NCBI RefSeq assembly: GCF_027942295.1
Contig: NZ_CP101416.1
Coordinates: 682,001-746,000 of the forward strand
Direction of reading: 5' to 3'
DNA from: Pseudanabaena sp. Chao 1811
Lineage (GTDB): Bacteria > Cyanobacteriota > Cyanobacteriia > Pseudanabaenales > Pseudanabaenaceae
DNA: 64,000 bases
Part shown: positions 28,401 through 36,136 of the stretch, piece by piece
Numbering within the stretch: position 1 is the stretch's first letter
Layout of the letters: each line of letters opens with the position of its first letter
Position numbers and translations under genes: made by a program
Notes under the pieces: model-generated
The model's input: the letters and a program-made list of their open reading frames with translations, nothing else
Database searches by the model: none
What the model was told of the DNA's origin: nothing

Positions 28401-29172
28401 ATGGGATGTCAGCAGTGGTAAATGTTTAGCCACTATCAGTGAGCATCCTGATTTAGTCAGAACCCTTGTATTTAGCAATGACAGTCAACTACTGGCAACG
28501 GGGGAAACTAGTAAGGTGATTAAGCTCAGAGACATTGTGACGGGCAAATGTTTCCGAGTTTTACAGGGACACACTGCGGCAATTTTGGCGATCGCCTTTA
28601 GTCCCGATGATCGCTATATTATTAGCAGCAGTCGTGATAAAACGGTCAAGCTTTGGGACACCCACACAGGAGAATGTCTCCAAACCTTAGATTCTCTTTC
28701 CTCAATTGTTTCTAAGGTCACATTTATGCCTTCCCAACCCCATATTGTCATTGGTTGTAGTGGCAAAAAGATTTATCGTTGGAACACAAAAAATGGGGAG
28801 GTCTATCCTGATCCGATCGAACATCACAGTAATGTTCTAACTATTGCTACATCTCCCAATGGAATCTGCCTAGCTAGTGCAGGTGAAGATACACAGATCA
28901 GCCTTTGGAACTGGCAAAATGGTGATTTTATTAGTTCTTTAGTTGGACATACTGACACCATTTATGATGTGGCTTTCTCGGCTGATGGAAATCTGTTGGC
29001 TAGTAGTAGTCGTGATGAAACGGTCAAGCTTTGGGATATCAAGACAGGACAAAAAATTAGAACCTATCGAGAACCTCGTCCCTATGAAGGTTTAAATATT
29101 TACGAAGCTTCAGGCTTAACCCCCGCCCAAAAAGCGAAACTCATTGCTTTAGGTGCGATCGAGGAGAATTAA
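25441..29172 (+). CDS. NB-ARC ATPase with 15 WD40 repeats (paralog)
   Basis: 1243 residues with the same architecture as the protein at 2406-6053: N-terminal HTH-like domain (LTRVEQAVFLGVWQGLSYSE), P-loop GMGGLGKT at 141-148, Walker B CLLVLDNFES, VITSREMP, and WYRGNPLALKIAATS. About 15 WD40 repeats follow. One (near RSWSDLSDSQTSSG) has lost its sequence and another (FMPSQPHIVIGCSGKK) is degenerate, so there are roughly two propellers. The tail RPYEGLNIYEASGLTPAQ matches the paralog. NB-ARC/WD40 proteins are sensor switches; what this one senses is unknown. It lies among exopolysaccharide genes but on the opposite strand. Confidence 0.93.
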   Translation: MTADEAVTFIELSLEERSLTRVEQAVFLGVWQGLSYSEIAKQTGYDAGYIKLVSHKLWHLLTETFGEKVTKSTVQNVVRRQMQGKKALLSNTIPNLNNQTGSHQDWGEVVDVTFFYGRTPELTTLEQWVDHDRCRLVAILGMGGLGKTTLSVKLAQQLQSKFDFVVWRSLNNAKTPSEMLATIIHFLSQQRETPDTSDPNALISRLLEYLQRYRCLLVLDNFESVLKDEAQTGAYRKDYEGYGALLRRVGEVSHRSCLVITSREMPEEVATLEGDILPVRALQLHGLDEPSAERVLEAKGIRAMSSDLHRLVQWYRGNPLALKIAATSIKDLYSGSIHRFLEQKSIIFSGISNLIEQQYQRLTAHEKQIMLWLAINREPVQPNELRSDIVPTIEQNYLMMSLRSLKRRSLVEHTAAGFTQQPVVMEFVTNLLIEQIYQEITQEHPLGILPSIQSKLNRQLFYLRHYALIKATSKDYVRQSQIRLILEPLVTKLLGRLGSKQMVAKELLQTLSELRRRELRPEGEMKSTFGYGGGNIINLLCHLGIDLTGIDFSYLAIRQAYLSEVKLHRVNFSKTALLKSVFAEVIGGVLSVAFSADGKLLAIGDTKGDIHLWRVSDGKPLLTYKGHKGWVVSVSFNPAGTVLASSSIDQSIKLWDVSTGDCLNTLQGYIGAVMSAAFSPDGTILASGHADRTVRLWRSGQCFQVLQGHEDIVEAVAFSPKGHLLASGSDDGTVRLWNVDTGECIQLLEGHQDIIWSLAFSHNGNVLASGSEDKTTKLWNVETGSCVKTFTGHTHTVFAVSFSHDGSTLATGSGDRTIRLWDLKTAQCFKTLTGHNHWVRSVAFHPERLILASSSGDEMVKLWEIDTGFCIRTFQGHTGRSWSDLSDSQTSSGNNSNEHLLNLWEVTSGQQFRILQGYTNAVRSVAFNLEQTILASGGDDSIIRLWDIQSGERIRSLQGHAGHVWQVAFSPSGTLLASCAEDCSIKLWDVSSGKCLATISEHPDLVRTLVFSNDSQLLATGETSKVIKLRDIVTGKCFRVLQGHTAAILAIAFSPDDRYIISSSRDKTVKLWDTHTGECLQTLDSLSSIVSKVTFMPSQPHIVIGCSGKKIYRWNTKNGEVYPDPIEHHSNVLTIATSPNGICLASAGEDTQISLWNWQNGDFISSLVGHTDTIYDVAFSADGNLLASSSRDETVKLWDIKTGQKIRTYREPRPYEGLNIYEASGLTPAQKAKLIALGAIEEN

Positions 29173-29185
29173 TCATAGGGCTAAG

Positions 29186-29303
29186 TTAACGTCAGTTCGA
29201 CGAAAGCGGAAAATGGTAAAAATCGCTAAGCGATTTTTACCATTTTCCGCCAATGGCGCGGCGCTTCGCGCCGCGCCATTGGCGGTATCGAAATTACGTT
29301 AAA
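29186..29303. repeat. MITE-like element with two interlocked hairpins
   Basis: Hairpin A: 21-bp perfect stem (29206-29226/29230-29250), loop TAA. Hairpin B: 18-bp perfect stem (29247-29264/29268-29285), loop TTC. They share CCGC at 29247-29250, so both cannot form fully at once. The pair is flanked by an imperfect inverted repeat, TTAACGTCAGTTCGA on the left and its near-complement on the right (12 of 15 match). The right flank enters the end of the glycosyltransferase gene. Confidence 0.75.
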
Positions 29304-30430
29304 ACCTGTTCATAAACTGATTTCATTTGTCGGGCAATCACCTGCCAGTCGTAATTTTGTTTGACATAGGCTTGGCAAGCTTCCGCACTGGGAATTTGCC
29401 TTTGCCCAGACAATGCTTCGATCATGCCTTGGGCTAAATGCGCCGAGGTACTTCCCTCTAAAATCAAATCAGCATTGAACGGATTTAAAATTTCGGGAAT
29501 GCCACCAATTGGTGTACCTAAAACAGGTGTTCCCGCCGCCAAAGATTCAATTACAATTAGCCCAAATCCCTCTAGAGCGACAGTCGGTACAATGCTTAGC
29601 TCTGCTGCACGATAGGCGATCGCTAAGTCTTGATCACTCACAAAACCTAATAATTGCACATGATCTTCTAATTGCAGTTCTTGAATCTGCGATCGCAAGG
29701 CATCAGCGATCGCGCCTTTACCAGCAATCAATAGCAAGACATCAGGATATTTTTGGCGTACCTTTGCGATCGCCGCAATCAAATTCTCCAATCCCATCCG
29801 ATGCACTAAGCGGCGTACACAAAGGATAATCCGTCGATTCTGTTGCCACCCAAGTTTTCCCCTTGCTTGAGCGATCGATAAATCCAGATTAAATTCCGAT
29901 GTATTAATCCCTCCCCCTACAATAAAAATCTTGTCTAGCGGTACATCATAGGTTTTATGTAAAATCTGGCGAAATGCCTTCGACAAAACAATAAATCCAT
30001 TTGCCCTTTTATAAACCAATTTCTCGATCGCCCATTTTCCCCAAACCGATAGCTTACCTGCCCCCTCCGCTTTACTCTCTAACGCCCAAGGCCCATGAAA
30101 ATGGATTACTAAAGGTATATCACCAAGGCGATCAAGAATTGGGAATGTATACAGAGCAAAATGTGAAGCAACTAAATCAATTTGGGAACTCGCTAAAGTT
30201 TGATTAAATGCTTTACGGAGACTTAGCGATCGCCGCCAAGTTGAACTATCTGCCGAAGCAAATGTCCTCACCTTTTGGAGTGAACTTTCAAAAACGCGAT
30301 CGGAACCAACCACCAAGCCACTTACATCCACCCCAATCTGTGGCAAATAGTTGACACAGCCATAGTAAACACGAGCCAAGCCTCCTGCCTCTTCCAGAAA
30401 CCAACTTGTACCTAGCTGTAATGTTTTCAT
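29294..30430 (-). CDS. Glycosyltransferase, GT4 family
   Basis: 378 residues starting at MKTLQLGTSWFLEEAGGLARVYYG, the usual GT4 N-terminus with the donor-side GG; an upstream frame to 30511 adds 27 residues without homology-like features. C-terminal motifs are LLIAGKGAIADALRSQ, LLGFVSDQDLAIAYRAAELSIVPT and LEGFGLIVIESLAAGTPVLGTPIGG (EX7E). It acts in the cytoplasm on cell-surface polysaccharide or glycolipid. It lies 91 bp downstream of the PEP-CTERM gene on the same strand. Confidence 0.88.
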   Translation of the reverse strand: MKTLQLGTSWFLEEAGGLARVYYGCVNYLPQIGVDVSGLVVGSDRVFESSLQKVRTFASADSSTWRRSLSLRKAFNQTLASSQIDLVASHFALYTFPILDRLGDIPLVIHFHGPWALESKAEGAGKLSVWGKWAIEKLVYKRANGFIVLSKAFRQILHKTYDVPLDKIFIVGGGINTSEFNLDLSIAQARGKLGWQQNRRIILCVRRLVHRMGLENLIAAIAKVRQKYPDVLLLIAGKGAIADALRSQIQELQLEDHVQLLGFVSDQDLAIAYRAAELSIVPTVALEGFGLIVIESLAAGTPVLGTPIGGIPEILNPFNADLILEGSTSAHLAQGMIEALSGQRQIPSAEACQAYVKQNYDWQVIARQMKSVYEQVLT

Positions 30431-30521
30431 TGGTTTTACAATATATTCATAAACTAAAAGCCAAAGATAGTATGGGTCTATCTTCGGCTTTAAAGCATTA
30501 AATTGTGTCAATTAACATCGA

Positions 30522-31220
30522 CTATGCAATGGAACCAGCACTAGCTTGTTTTTTCTTGAGAGCCTTGCTACCGAAAAATGCTGCGGCTAAAGCAATACCA
30601 GGAATAACTACAGGAGCAGGAACTGGTCGAGGTGCGACAGCATCAAACTCGAAAGCGATTTGTTCAGTAGAGAACCTGATCTTGTCAAATTTATAGTTTG
30701 GACTGCTGGCAGTAAATGTCACATAACGATTGGATTTAGGATCAGTCCAGCTACCATTAGCATTAGCGCCAAAAACATCTGAACCAGTGAATGCTTGAAT
30801 GAGTGTATTGCCATTAAAGAATTCAACTTTATTCGATGCATCAGCCGAACCCCAATAAATGGCAAAAGTACTTAATAAGGTTGGGGAATTGTATAAAATA
30901 GCACCTAAAGTAAATCCTGGTACACTATCTTCAATTGAGGGATCTGGTTGTACTGCTAAGTACTTACTGGTATCACCTAAAGGCGCAGCTTTTACATTAA
31001 CACTAGAACCCGACGTAATATTTGATGCCGCAGATGCACCACCCAATTCAAACGTATAACCAGGGGCCGTACCATCATCAAAGGCAGTCAGCCCTGGGAA
31101 TGGGTTAGTACCAAGGGTAGAAGTAAAAGTGATGCCAGCAGCATTAGCAGAACCTGCGATCAAGGAAACCGCAAGTACACTGGTAGCTGAGATAATTGTA
31201 GAGGATAAGTATTTTTTCAT
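30522..31220 (-). CDS. PEP-CTERM sorting domain protein
   Basis: 232 residues. A Sec signal peptide (KKYLSSTIISATSVLAVSLIAGSANA, cleavage after ANA) is followed by a beta-rich domain. The C-terminus is a PEP-CTERM sorting signal of the cyanobacterial type: VPAPVVIPGIALAAAFFGSKALKKK, with the proline motif, a hydrophobic helix and a basic tail. Exosortase would cleave it and link it to the surface, usually in organisms that make exopolysaccharide. The exosortase gene is not in this window. The middle domain is not assigned. Confidence 0.88.
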   Translation of the reverse strand: MKKYLSSTIISATSVLAVSLIAGSANAAGITFTSTLGTNPFPGLTAFDDGTAPGYTFELGGASAASNITSGSSVNVKAAPLGDTSKYLAVQPDPSIEDSVPGFTLGAILYNSPTLLSTFAIYWGSADASNKVEFFNGNTLIQAFTGSDVFGANANGSWTDPKSNRYVTFTASSPNYKFDKIRFSTEQIAFEFDAVAPRPVPAPVVIPGIALAAAFFGSKALKKKQASAGSIA

Positions 31221-31749
31221 GACTCGGTCAACCTTTTTCGATAGTTTATATAGATGAGCTATAAAAAGTTCAGGTAAGCTATATGACTAAAAGATAGAGA
31301 GTATGGTCTTTAGCGATACCACCACCACCTAGAATCGTCACTTCTAAGCTACATCACTACCCAAAAAGCCTACTTTAGAGAAGATTAGACGGTACAGCAA
31401 TAACATGATATTTTGCTGTCGGCTCCCCAATCAAACTCTTTAGAAGTTAATTAGAGCTAAACTCACCACAACTAATTGGAAGACCAAGTTATGGTAAATA
31501 GCCTATTTTTTGGTATCACATCTAAATTTACTAAGCAGAAAAGCTAAATTATGAGGACTACAGGGAATGTGTCATCGTAAATAAAGCCTAATCTGATTAA
31601 CTCTACTTAGCTATTCATGATTTATTTGCGATGTGTACATATTACATGGGAAACATAAAGTCAGACACCTAACTTATGTGTTTTCGATACGAAAAAGTTA
31701 TATATTTAGTTATACATTAGTTATATTTTACTAACTTTAGTCTTTTTCA
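31221..31749. other. 529-bp divergent intergenic region
   Basis: Lies between the PEP-CTERM gene (minus) and the ferredoxin gene (plus). No gene is evident. It holds the triple AGTTATA repeat close to the ferredoxin start. Confidence 0.5.
31696..31725 (+). promoter_or_regulatory. Three AGTTATA repeats at 11-12 bp spacing
   Basis: AGTTATA at 31696-31702, 31708-31714 and 31719-31725, ending 24 bp before the ferredoxin start. The spacing is close to one helical turn, as in OmpR/PhoB-class operators. It could regulate the ferredoxin or the divergent PEP-CTERM gene. Confidence 0.5.
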
Positions 31750-31968
31750 ATGGCTTATACGATCGCATCAAATATCTGTGAAGGAATCGCTGATTGCGTA
31801 CCTGCCTGTCCTGTAGCATGCATTGAGCAAGGATCTGGCGCAAATAGCAAAGGTACAATTTGGTTTAAGATTGATGCCACAGTTTGTATTGATTGCGGCG
31901 TTTGTCTAGAGGTATGTCCTATTCAAGGAGCGATTGTGCCAGAAGAGCGTCCAGAGTTAGTGATCTAA
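31750..31968 (+). CDS. Ferredoxin with two [4Fe-4S] clusters
   Basis: 72 residues with eight Cys in two sets: CEGIADCVPACPVACI and CIDCGVCLEVCP. The second set is the canonical CxxCxxCxxxCP; the first has a wider C-x5-C-x3-C-x3-C spacing. This layout and EERPELVI at the end match the conserved small cyanobacterial 4Fe-4S ferredoxin. The low-potential clusters suggest an electron carrier; the partner enzyme is unknown. It is a single gene. Confidence 0.9.
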   Translation: MAYTIASNICEGIADCVPACPVACIEQGSGANSKGTIWFKIDATVCIDCGVCLEVCPIQGAIVPEERPELVI

Positions 31969-32205
31969 CCCAAAAGTCATTTTATGTCGTTTCTTTTTCC
32001 CGATCTCGAATGCGCATGATAGGATAAGGCTCAGGACTGGTAGGCAAGCAATCAAAAATAAACACTAAATAAACAAATATATTTGAAATATTTTGAAATA
32101 TGTTTAAGTATATTTTTAGTTTCTGGTGTTTTACCTACGGTACGCAAGCTCCGAAGAGATACACTCAATTGCTACTTGCTGCATACTTTGCAGGTGGTAC
32201 TAGAG
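31969..32205. other. AT-rich non-coding region
   Basis: No gene. It contains AT-rich repeats (TATTTGAAATATTTTGAAATATG) near 32070-32100. Confidence 0.4.
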
Positions 32206-32309
32206 TATATAACAGCTAAGACATCGCTACTGTGATGATTTTAACTGTGATCGGTTACAGATAAAAGCACTCGAAGAGTGGGCGATCGTCCCACTTTTTT
32301 GTTTTTAGA
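32206..32309 (+). ncRNA. Candidate small RNA or rimP leader with terminator
   Basis: A -10-like TATAAC near 32206-32211 is followed about 60 bases later by an intrinsic terminator: GTGGGCGATCGTCCCAC with a T-run (about 32279-32303). Nothing open lies between, so a transcript of about 85 bases is possible. It could be an sRNA or an attenuated leader of rimP. It was not matched to any known family. Confidence 0.35.
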
Positions 32310-32461
32310 CTAGTTTTTAGTATTCCTCAAGATGTGATGCCACTGCTTCACGCTAAGACACTATCTAGTCTGTGAAATTAGCTTTTAAAAGCTTGACTCA
32401 AGACCTCGCGCCTTATACACGCGAAGCAACGCCCACGTTATACGCTCACATTGTAAATTTT

Positions 32462-32923
32462 ATGAGTCATCCTCTAATTCCGCAAATTTTTCAAATTGCT
32501 GAAGAAGTTGCCTCGCCCCTTGGGTTAGAGGTTGTTGATGTCGTGCTGCATACCAATAAAAACCCTGTAGTTTTGCGGGTCGATATTCGTAATCCTGAAC
32601 AAAATACGGGACTAGATGACTGTGAAAGAATGAGCCGTGCGCTAGAGCCAACACTTGATGCGATTGATATAATTCCCCATGCCTATGTGTTGGAAATTTC
32701 TAGCCCCGGTGCAGAACGTCAGTTACAGGACGATCGCGAGTTTATTGCTTTCAAAGGTTTTATGGTGACAGTTAGCACAGCAGTTCCTCATGAAGGCAAA
32801 CAAAGTTGGACTGGGCATTTGGTATTCCGAGACGAGACCCATGTAGCCATCAGTCTTAAAGGTCGAATTGTCAAGATTCCTCGTGAACTAATCGATCGCG
32901 TTGAGCTATCCAAAATAGAATAA
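32462..32923 (+). CDS. rimP: Ribosome maturation factor RimP
   Basis: 153 residues from the ATG at 32462; the frame extends to a GTG at 32372, but the family starts near MSHPLIPQIFQIAEEVA. Landmarks are LGLEVVDVVLHTNKNPVVLRVDI, GLDDCERMSRALEPTLD and YVLEISSPGAERQL. RimP is needed for 30S subunit maturation. It is first in the conserved rimP-nusA-ylxR order. Confidence 0.92.
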   Translation: MSHPLIPQIFQIAEEVASPLGLEVVDVVLHTNKNPVVLRVDIRNPEQNTGLDDCERMSRALEPTLDAIDIIPHAYVLEISSPGAERQLQDDREFIAFKGFMVTVSTAVPHEGKQSWTGHLVFRDETHVAISLKGRIVKIPRELIDRVELSKIE

Positions 32924-32964
32924 AAATAGAATAAAAATTAAATAAATAAAAAGCGAGAAAATTT

Positions 32965-34206
32965 ATGTCATTGTTGAATTTGCCTGGTTTGGGACAAATG
33001 GTAGAAGTGATTAGCAAAGAGCGTAATCTTCCCAAACATGCTGTCCAAAATGCTTTACGTGAAGCTTTACTCAAGGGATATGAGCGGTTTCGCAAGACCT
33101 ATCGATCCGATGGAATTACCTTTGAAGAGGAATATTTTAATAATTTTGATGTGGAGCTTGACCTTGAGGGTGAAGGATTTCGCGTTTTAGCGACAAAAAT
33201 GATTGTCGATGAAGTCAGCGATGCCGACCATGAGATTGGATTGTCAGAGGTGCGGGAAGTTGCTCCTGAAGCTCAAGCTGGTGGTACTGTCGTTGTCGAT
33301 GTCACCCCTGAGCAAGGTGACTTTGGGCGGATGGCAGCAATCCAAACGAAACAAGTATTGGCACAAAAGCTAAGGGATCAACAGCGCAAGATTATCCAAG
33401 AAGAGTTCCAAGATGTTGAAGGGACAGTATTACAAGGTCGTGTACTCCGTTTCGAGAACACTTCTGTAATCGTTGCTGTTAGTAGCGGATTTGGACAACC
33501 TGAAGTTGAAGCCGAACTTCCCAAGCGTGAACAGCTTGCTGGGGAGAGACCCTATCGCCCCAATATGACCCTCAAGGTTTATTTAAAAAAGGTATTTGAA
33601 GGCTCACGGCGTGGTCCTCAGTTATTAGTCTCACGGGCAGATGCAGGGCTAGTTGTCTATCTGTTTGCCAATGAAGTCCCTGAAATTGAGGAAGAAATTG
33701 TACGGATTGTAGCTGTGGCTAGAGAAGCAAATCCTCCATCACCTGCGGTCGGGCCCCGTACTAAAATTGCGGTAGATACCCTTGAGCGTGATGTTGATCC
33801 TGTGGGGGCTTGCATTGGTGCAAGAGGGGCGCGGATTCAGGCAGTAGTAGCTGAGTTACGTGGTGAAAAAATTGATGTAATCCGCTGGTCTCCCGATCCT
33901 TCAACCTATATTGCTAACTCCCTCAGTCCTGCCAGAATTCAGGAAGTGCGCTTAATTAACGCCAATGAGAGAATTGCCCATGTGCTTGTACCTGAAGATC
34001 AGTTAAGTTTAGCGATCGGGAAAGAAGGTCAAAATGTCCGTTTGGCAGCTCGTTTAACTGGCTGGAAAATTGATATCAAAAACTTGGCAAAGTACGATTA
34101 TGAAGAAGAGGATCGCAAGATTCAGGAAAGTAGCGCAAGGATTGTCGAACCTTATGATCAATCTGAGCAGGATGATGAGAATGACTATGCAGACGATCCA
34201 GAATAA
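32965..34206 (+). CDS. nusA: Transcription termination/antitermination factor NusA
   Basis: 413 residues. An N-terminal NusA domain (VISKERNLPKHAVQNALREALLKGYE), an S1 domain (EGTVLQGRVLRFENTSVIVAVSS) and two KH domains (DPVGACIGARGARIQAVVAELRGEKIDVI; LSLAIGKEGQNVRLAARLTGWKIDI) are in order. The C-terminal acidic repeats of E. coli NusA are absent, as usual in cyanobacteria; a short acidic tail (SEQDDENDYADDPE) takes their place. It binds RNA polymerase and modulates pausing. It lies 41 bp after rimP. Confidence 0.95.
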   Translation: MSLLNLPGLGQMVEVISKERNLPKHAVQNALREALLKGYERFRKTYRSDGITFEEEYFNNFDVELDLEGEGFRVLATKMIVDEVSDADHEIGLSEVREVAPEAQAGGTVVVDVTPEQGDFGRMAAIQTKQVLAQKLRDQQRKIIQEEFQDVEGTVLQGRVLRFENTSVIVAVSSGFGQPEVEAELPKREQLAGERPYRPNMTLKVYLKKVFEGSRRGPQLLVSRADAGLVVYLFANEVPEIEEEIVRIVAVAREANPPSPAVGPRTKIAVDTLERDVDPVGACIGARGARIQAVVAELRGEKIDVIRWSPDPSTYIANSLSPARIQEVRLINANERIAHVLVPEDQLSLAIGKEGQNVRLAARLTGWKIDIKNLAKYDYEEEDRKIQESSARIVEPYDQSEQDDENDYADDPE

Positions 34207-34222
34207 TAAGGAGTAAATTCGC

Positions 34223-34510
34223 TTGGCTCTGAAGCTGCACCGCCGTTGTGTTAGTTGCCAATGTGTCGCACTGCGAGATAGTTTTTGGCGCGTAGTACGT
34301 GTACCGATCGCTCAGGAGTATCAAATTCTGGGCGATCGCGATTCTAAGCAATTTCAAATCCAACTTGATGATGGGATGGGACGATCAGCTTATTTGTGCA
34401 AAAAACTCGATTGTTTGCAAATAGCCCAGAAGAAAAATCGCTTGGGGCGATCGCTCCGTACCCATATTCCACCTGAGATTTTTGATATCCTCAAAGCGCG
34501 GCTATCGTGA
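34223..34510 (+). CDS. ylxR: YlxR family RNA-binding protein (DUF448)
   Basis: 95 residues, TTG start 16 bp after nusA with AAGGAG upstream. YlxR landmarks are RRCVSCQCVALRDSFWRVVRV and GMGRSAYLCKKLDCLQIAQKK. Members bind RNA, and in the classical order sit between nusA and infB. Here infB does not follow; galE begins 89 bp downstream. An inserted segment (IAQEYQILGDRDSKQFQI) lengthens the middle. Confidence 0.87.
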   Translation: MALKLHRRCVSCQCVALRDSFWRVVRVPIAQEYQILGDRDSKQFQIQLDDGMGRSAYLCKKLDCLQIAQKKNRLGRSLRTHIPPEIFDILKARLS

Positions 34511-34599
34511 CTAAAAAAATAAGTAAAATGCACGAGAGTCAGAACAATGGGCTGTAACCACTTATTCTCTAAGACAATAACGAAATCAACAGCAAAGTT

Positions 34600-35589
34600 A
34601 TGAGCAAGCCAACAATTCTAGTCACAGGTGGTGCAGGCTATATTGGCTCCCATGCTGTCAAGACTCTGCAACAGGTGGGGTACGAGGTTTTAATTTTAGA
34701 TAATTTGGTATATGGTCACCAAGATATCGCGGAAACCTTAGGGGCAGAATTAATTGTCGGCGATACCAATGATCGCCTTTTGTTAGACAAATTATTTCGC
34801 GATCGCCAGATTAGCGCTGTCATGCATTTTGCTGCCTATGCCTATGTGGGTGAATCGGTGACGCAACCCGACAAGTACTATCGCAACAACGTTGTTGGCA
34901 CTTTGTCCTTGTTGGAAGCGATGGTTGCCGCTAACATCAAAAGTTTTGTGTTTTCTTCCACCTGCGCGACCTATGGTGTACCACAGCAAACGCCTATCAC
35001 CGAAGACCATCCCCAATCACCGATCAACCCCTATGGGGCAACGAAGCTGATGGTTGAACGGATTTTGCAAGATTTTGATATTGCCTATGGTTTAAAGTCT
35101 GTAATTTTTCGATATTTCAATGCCGCAGGAGCCGATCCTGAAGGATCAATCGGTGAAGATCACAATCCTGAGACCCATTTGATTCCCTTAGTTTTGCAAA
35201 CGGCTCTGGGTAAACGTGAGGCAATTACGGTCTATGGCACTGACTATCCCACGCCCGATGGAACCTGCATTCGTGACTATATCCATGTCAATGATCTTGC
35301 CGATGCCCATGTGTTGGGTTTGCAATATTTACTCAAGGGCAACCAGAGCGAAATTTTTAACCTTGGTAATGGGAATGGCTTCTCAGTTAAAGAAGTAATT
35401 GATGCGGCAAAACAAATTACTGGCAAGCCGATTAATGTCGTGTTTGGCGATCGCCGTGCAGGAGATCCACCCGCTTTAGTGGGTAGTAGTGAGAAAGCGC
35501 GAACAATTTTGAATTGGCAGCCTAAATATGCTGATATTAATTTGATTTTGCAACACGCATGGCAATGGCATCAAAAACGCCATTCATAA
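34600..35589 (+). CDS. galE: UDP-glucose 4-epimerase
   Basis: 329 residues of the extended SDR family: NAD-binding TGGAGYIGS near residue 9, catalytic Ser-Thr in FSSTCATYG, YGATK with the Tyr-xxx-Lys pair, and the substrate-binding RYFNAAGADPEG. GalE interconverts UDP-glucose and UDP-galactose, supplying exopolysaccharide and glycolipid precursors. ATG start; a Rho-independent hairpin follows at about 35591-35620. Confidence 0.94.
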   Translation: MSKPTILVTGGAGYIGSHAVKTLQQVGYEVLILDNLVYGHQDIAETLGAELIVGDTNDRLLLDKLFRDRQISAVMHFAAYAYVGESVTQPDKYYRNNVVGTLSLLEAMVAANIKSFVFSSTCATYGVPQQTPITEDHPQSPINPYGATKLMVERILQDFDIAYGLKSVIFRYFNAAGADPEGSIGEDHNPETHLIPLVLQTALGKREAITVYGTDYPTPDGTCIRDYIHVNDLADAHVLGLQYLLKGNQSEIFNLGNGNGFSVKEVIDAAKQITGKPINVVFGDRRAGDPPALVGSSEKARTILNWQPKYADINLILQHAWQWHQKRHS

Positions 35590-35590
35590 G

Positions 35591-35620
35591 AAAGGCTCGC
35601 GCTTTACGCAAGCCTTTTTT
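35591..35620 (+). terminator. galE terminator
   Basis: AAAGGCT...AGCCTTTTTT hairpin immediately after the stop codon. Confidence 0.75.
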
Positions 35621-35622
35621 AT

Positions 35623-35661
35623 GAGGATTGTGTCCCTGCCTTCGGCAGGGACACAATCCTC
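35623..35661. repeat. Hairpin repeat, GTGTCCCTGCC family
   Basis: A perfect 18-bp stem (GAGGATTGTGTCCCTGCC) with the 3-base loop TTC. Related copies at 36058, 40158 and 53626. Confidence 0.8.
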
Positions 35662-35663
35662 TA

Positions 35664-35945
35664 CTATAAGAGCTTGTCAATTTTTTGGGCTAGTTCAAAG
35701 TCAAGGGCGCTAATACCACCTGCATCATGGGTTGTGAGATCGATGCGGACTTTGTTATAAACATTGAAAAGCTCAGGATGATGCCCCATCTTTTCAGCAA
35801 CGATCGCGACCTTGCTAATAAAGCCAAAGGCTTCCACAAAATTACTAAATTTAAAGTTTTTTTGAAGTTTTTGATCAACGACTGCCCAGCCAGCTAATTG
35901 GGCGATCGCCGAAGAAATTTCCACTTCAGATAATTTTTGCGCCAT
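35664..35945 (-). CDS. Pterin-4a-carbinolamine dehydratase
   Basis: 93 residues from the ATG at 35945 (a GTG three codons upstream is less likely). Family landmarks are [31 protein letters not shown], the catalytic-type [27 protein letters not shown], and [10 protein letters not shown]. The enzyme dehydrates pterin-carbinolamine; in bacteria without phenylalanine hydroxylase it may serve molybdopterin or another pterin pathway. It is followed by a hairpin repeat whose right end is at 35661. Confidence 0.92.
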   Translation of the reverse strand: MAQKLSEVEISSAIAQLAGWAVVDQKLQKNFKFSNFVEAFGFISKVAIVAEKMGHHPELFNVYNKVRIDLTTHDAGGISALDFELAQKIDKLL

Positions 35946-36023
35946 AGGTTTCACTCAAATATATTTAATAAATCTCTCAGCATAGTTATAAACCAAACCG
36001 AGGTTGTTGTGTTTCCTGCTATG

Positions 36024-36126
36024 CGGACGGCATATAGCGCTTTTCAATCCGAGGTACAGGGTTGTGTCCCCGCCGAAGGCGGGGACACAACCCTATTAAT
36101 TCACTAGATTGGTATACGCTATAACG
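36024..36126. repeat. Hairpin repeat element, GTGTCCCCGCC family
   Basis: A perfect 17-bp stem (36058-36074/36078-36094), loop GAA, flanked by CATATAGCGCTTTTCAATC on the left and ATTGGTATACGCTATA on the right. The same flanks, inverted, occur around the copy at 53626-53666. It lies between PCD and the kinase gene. Confidence 0.75.
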
Positions 36127-36136
36127 ATCTAGGAGT

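Noticed and set aside
32040-32300. 6S RNA upstream of rimP.
   Set aside because: No clear terminal closing stem with a central bulge could be drawn; only a terminator and a -10-like site are supported.
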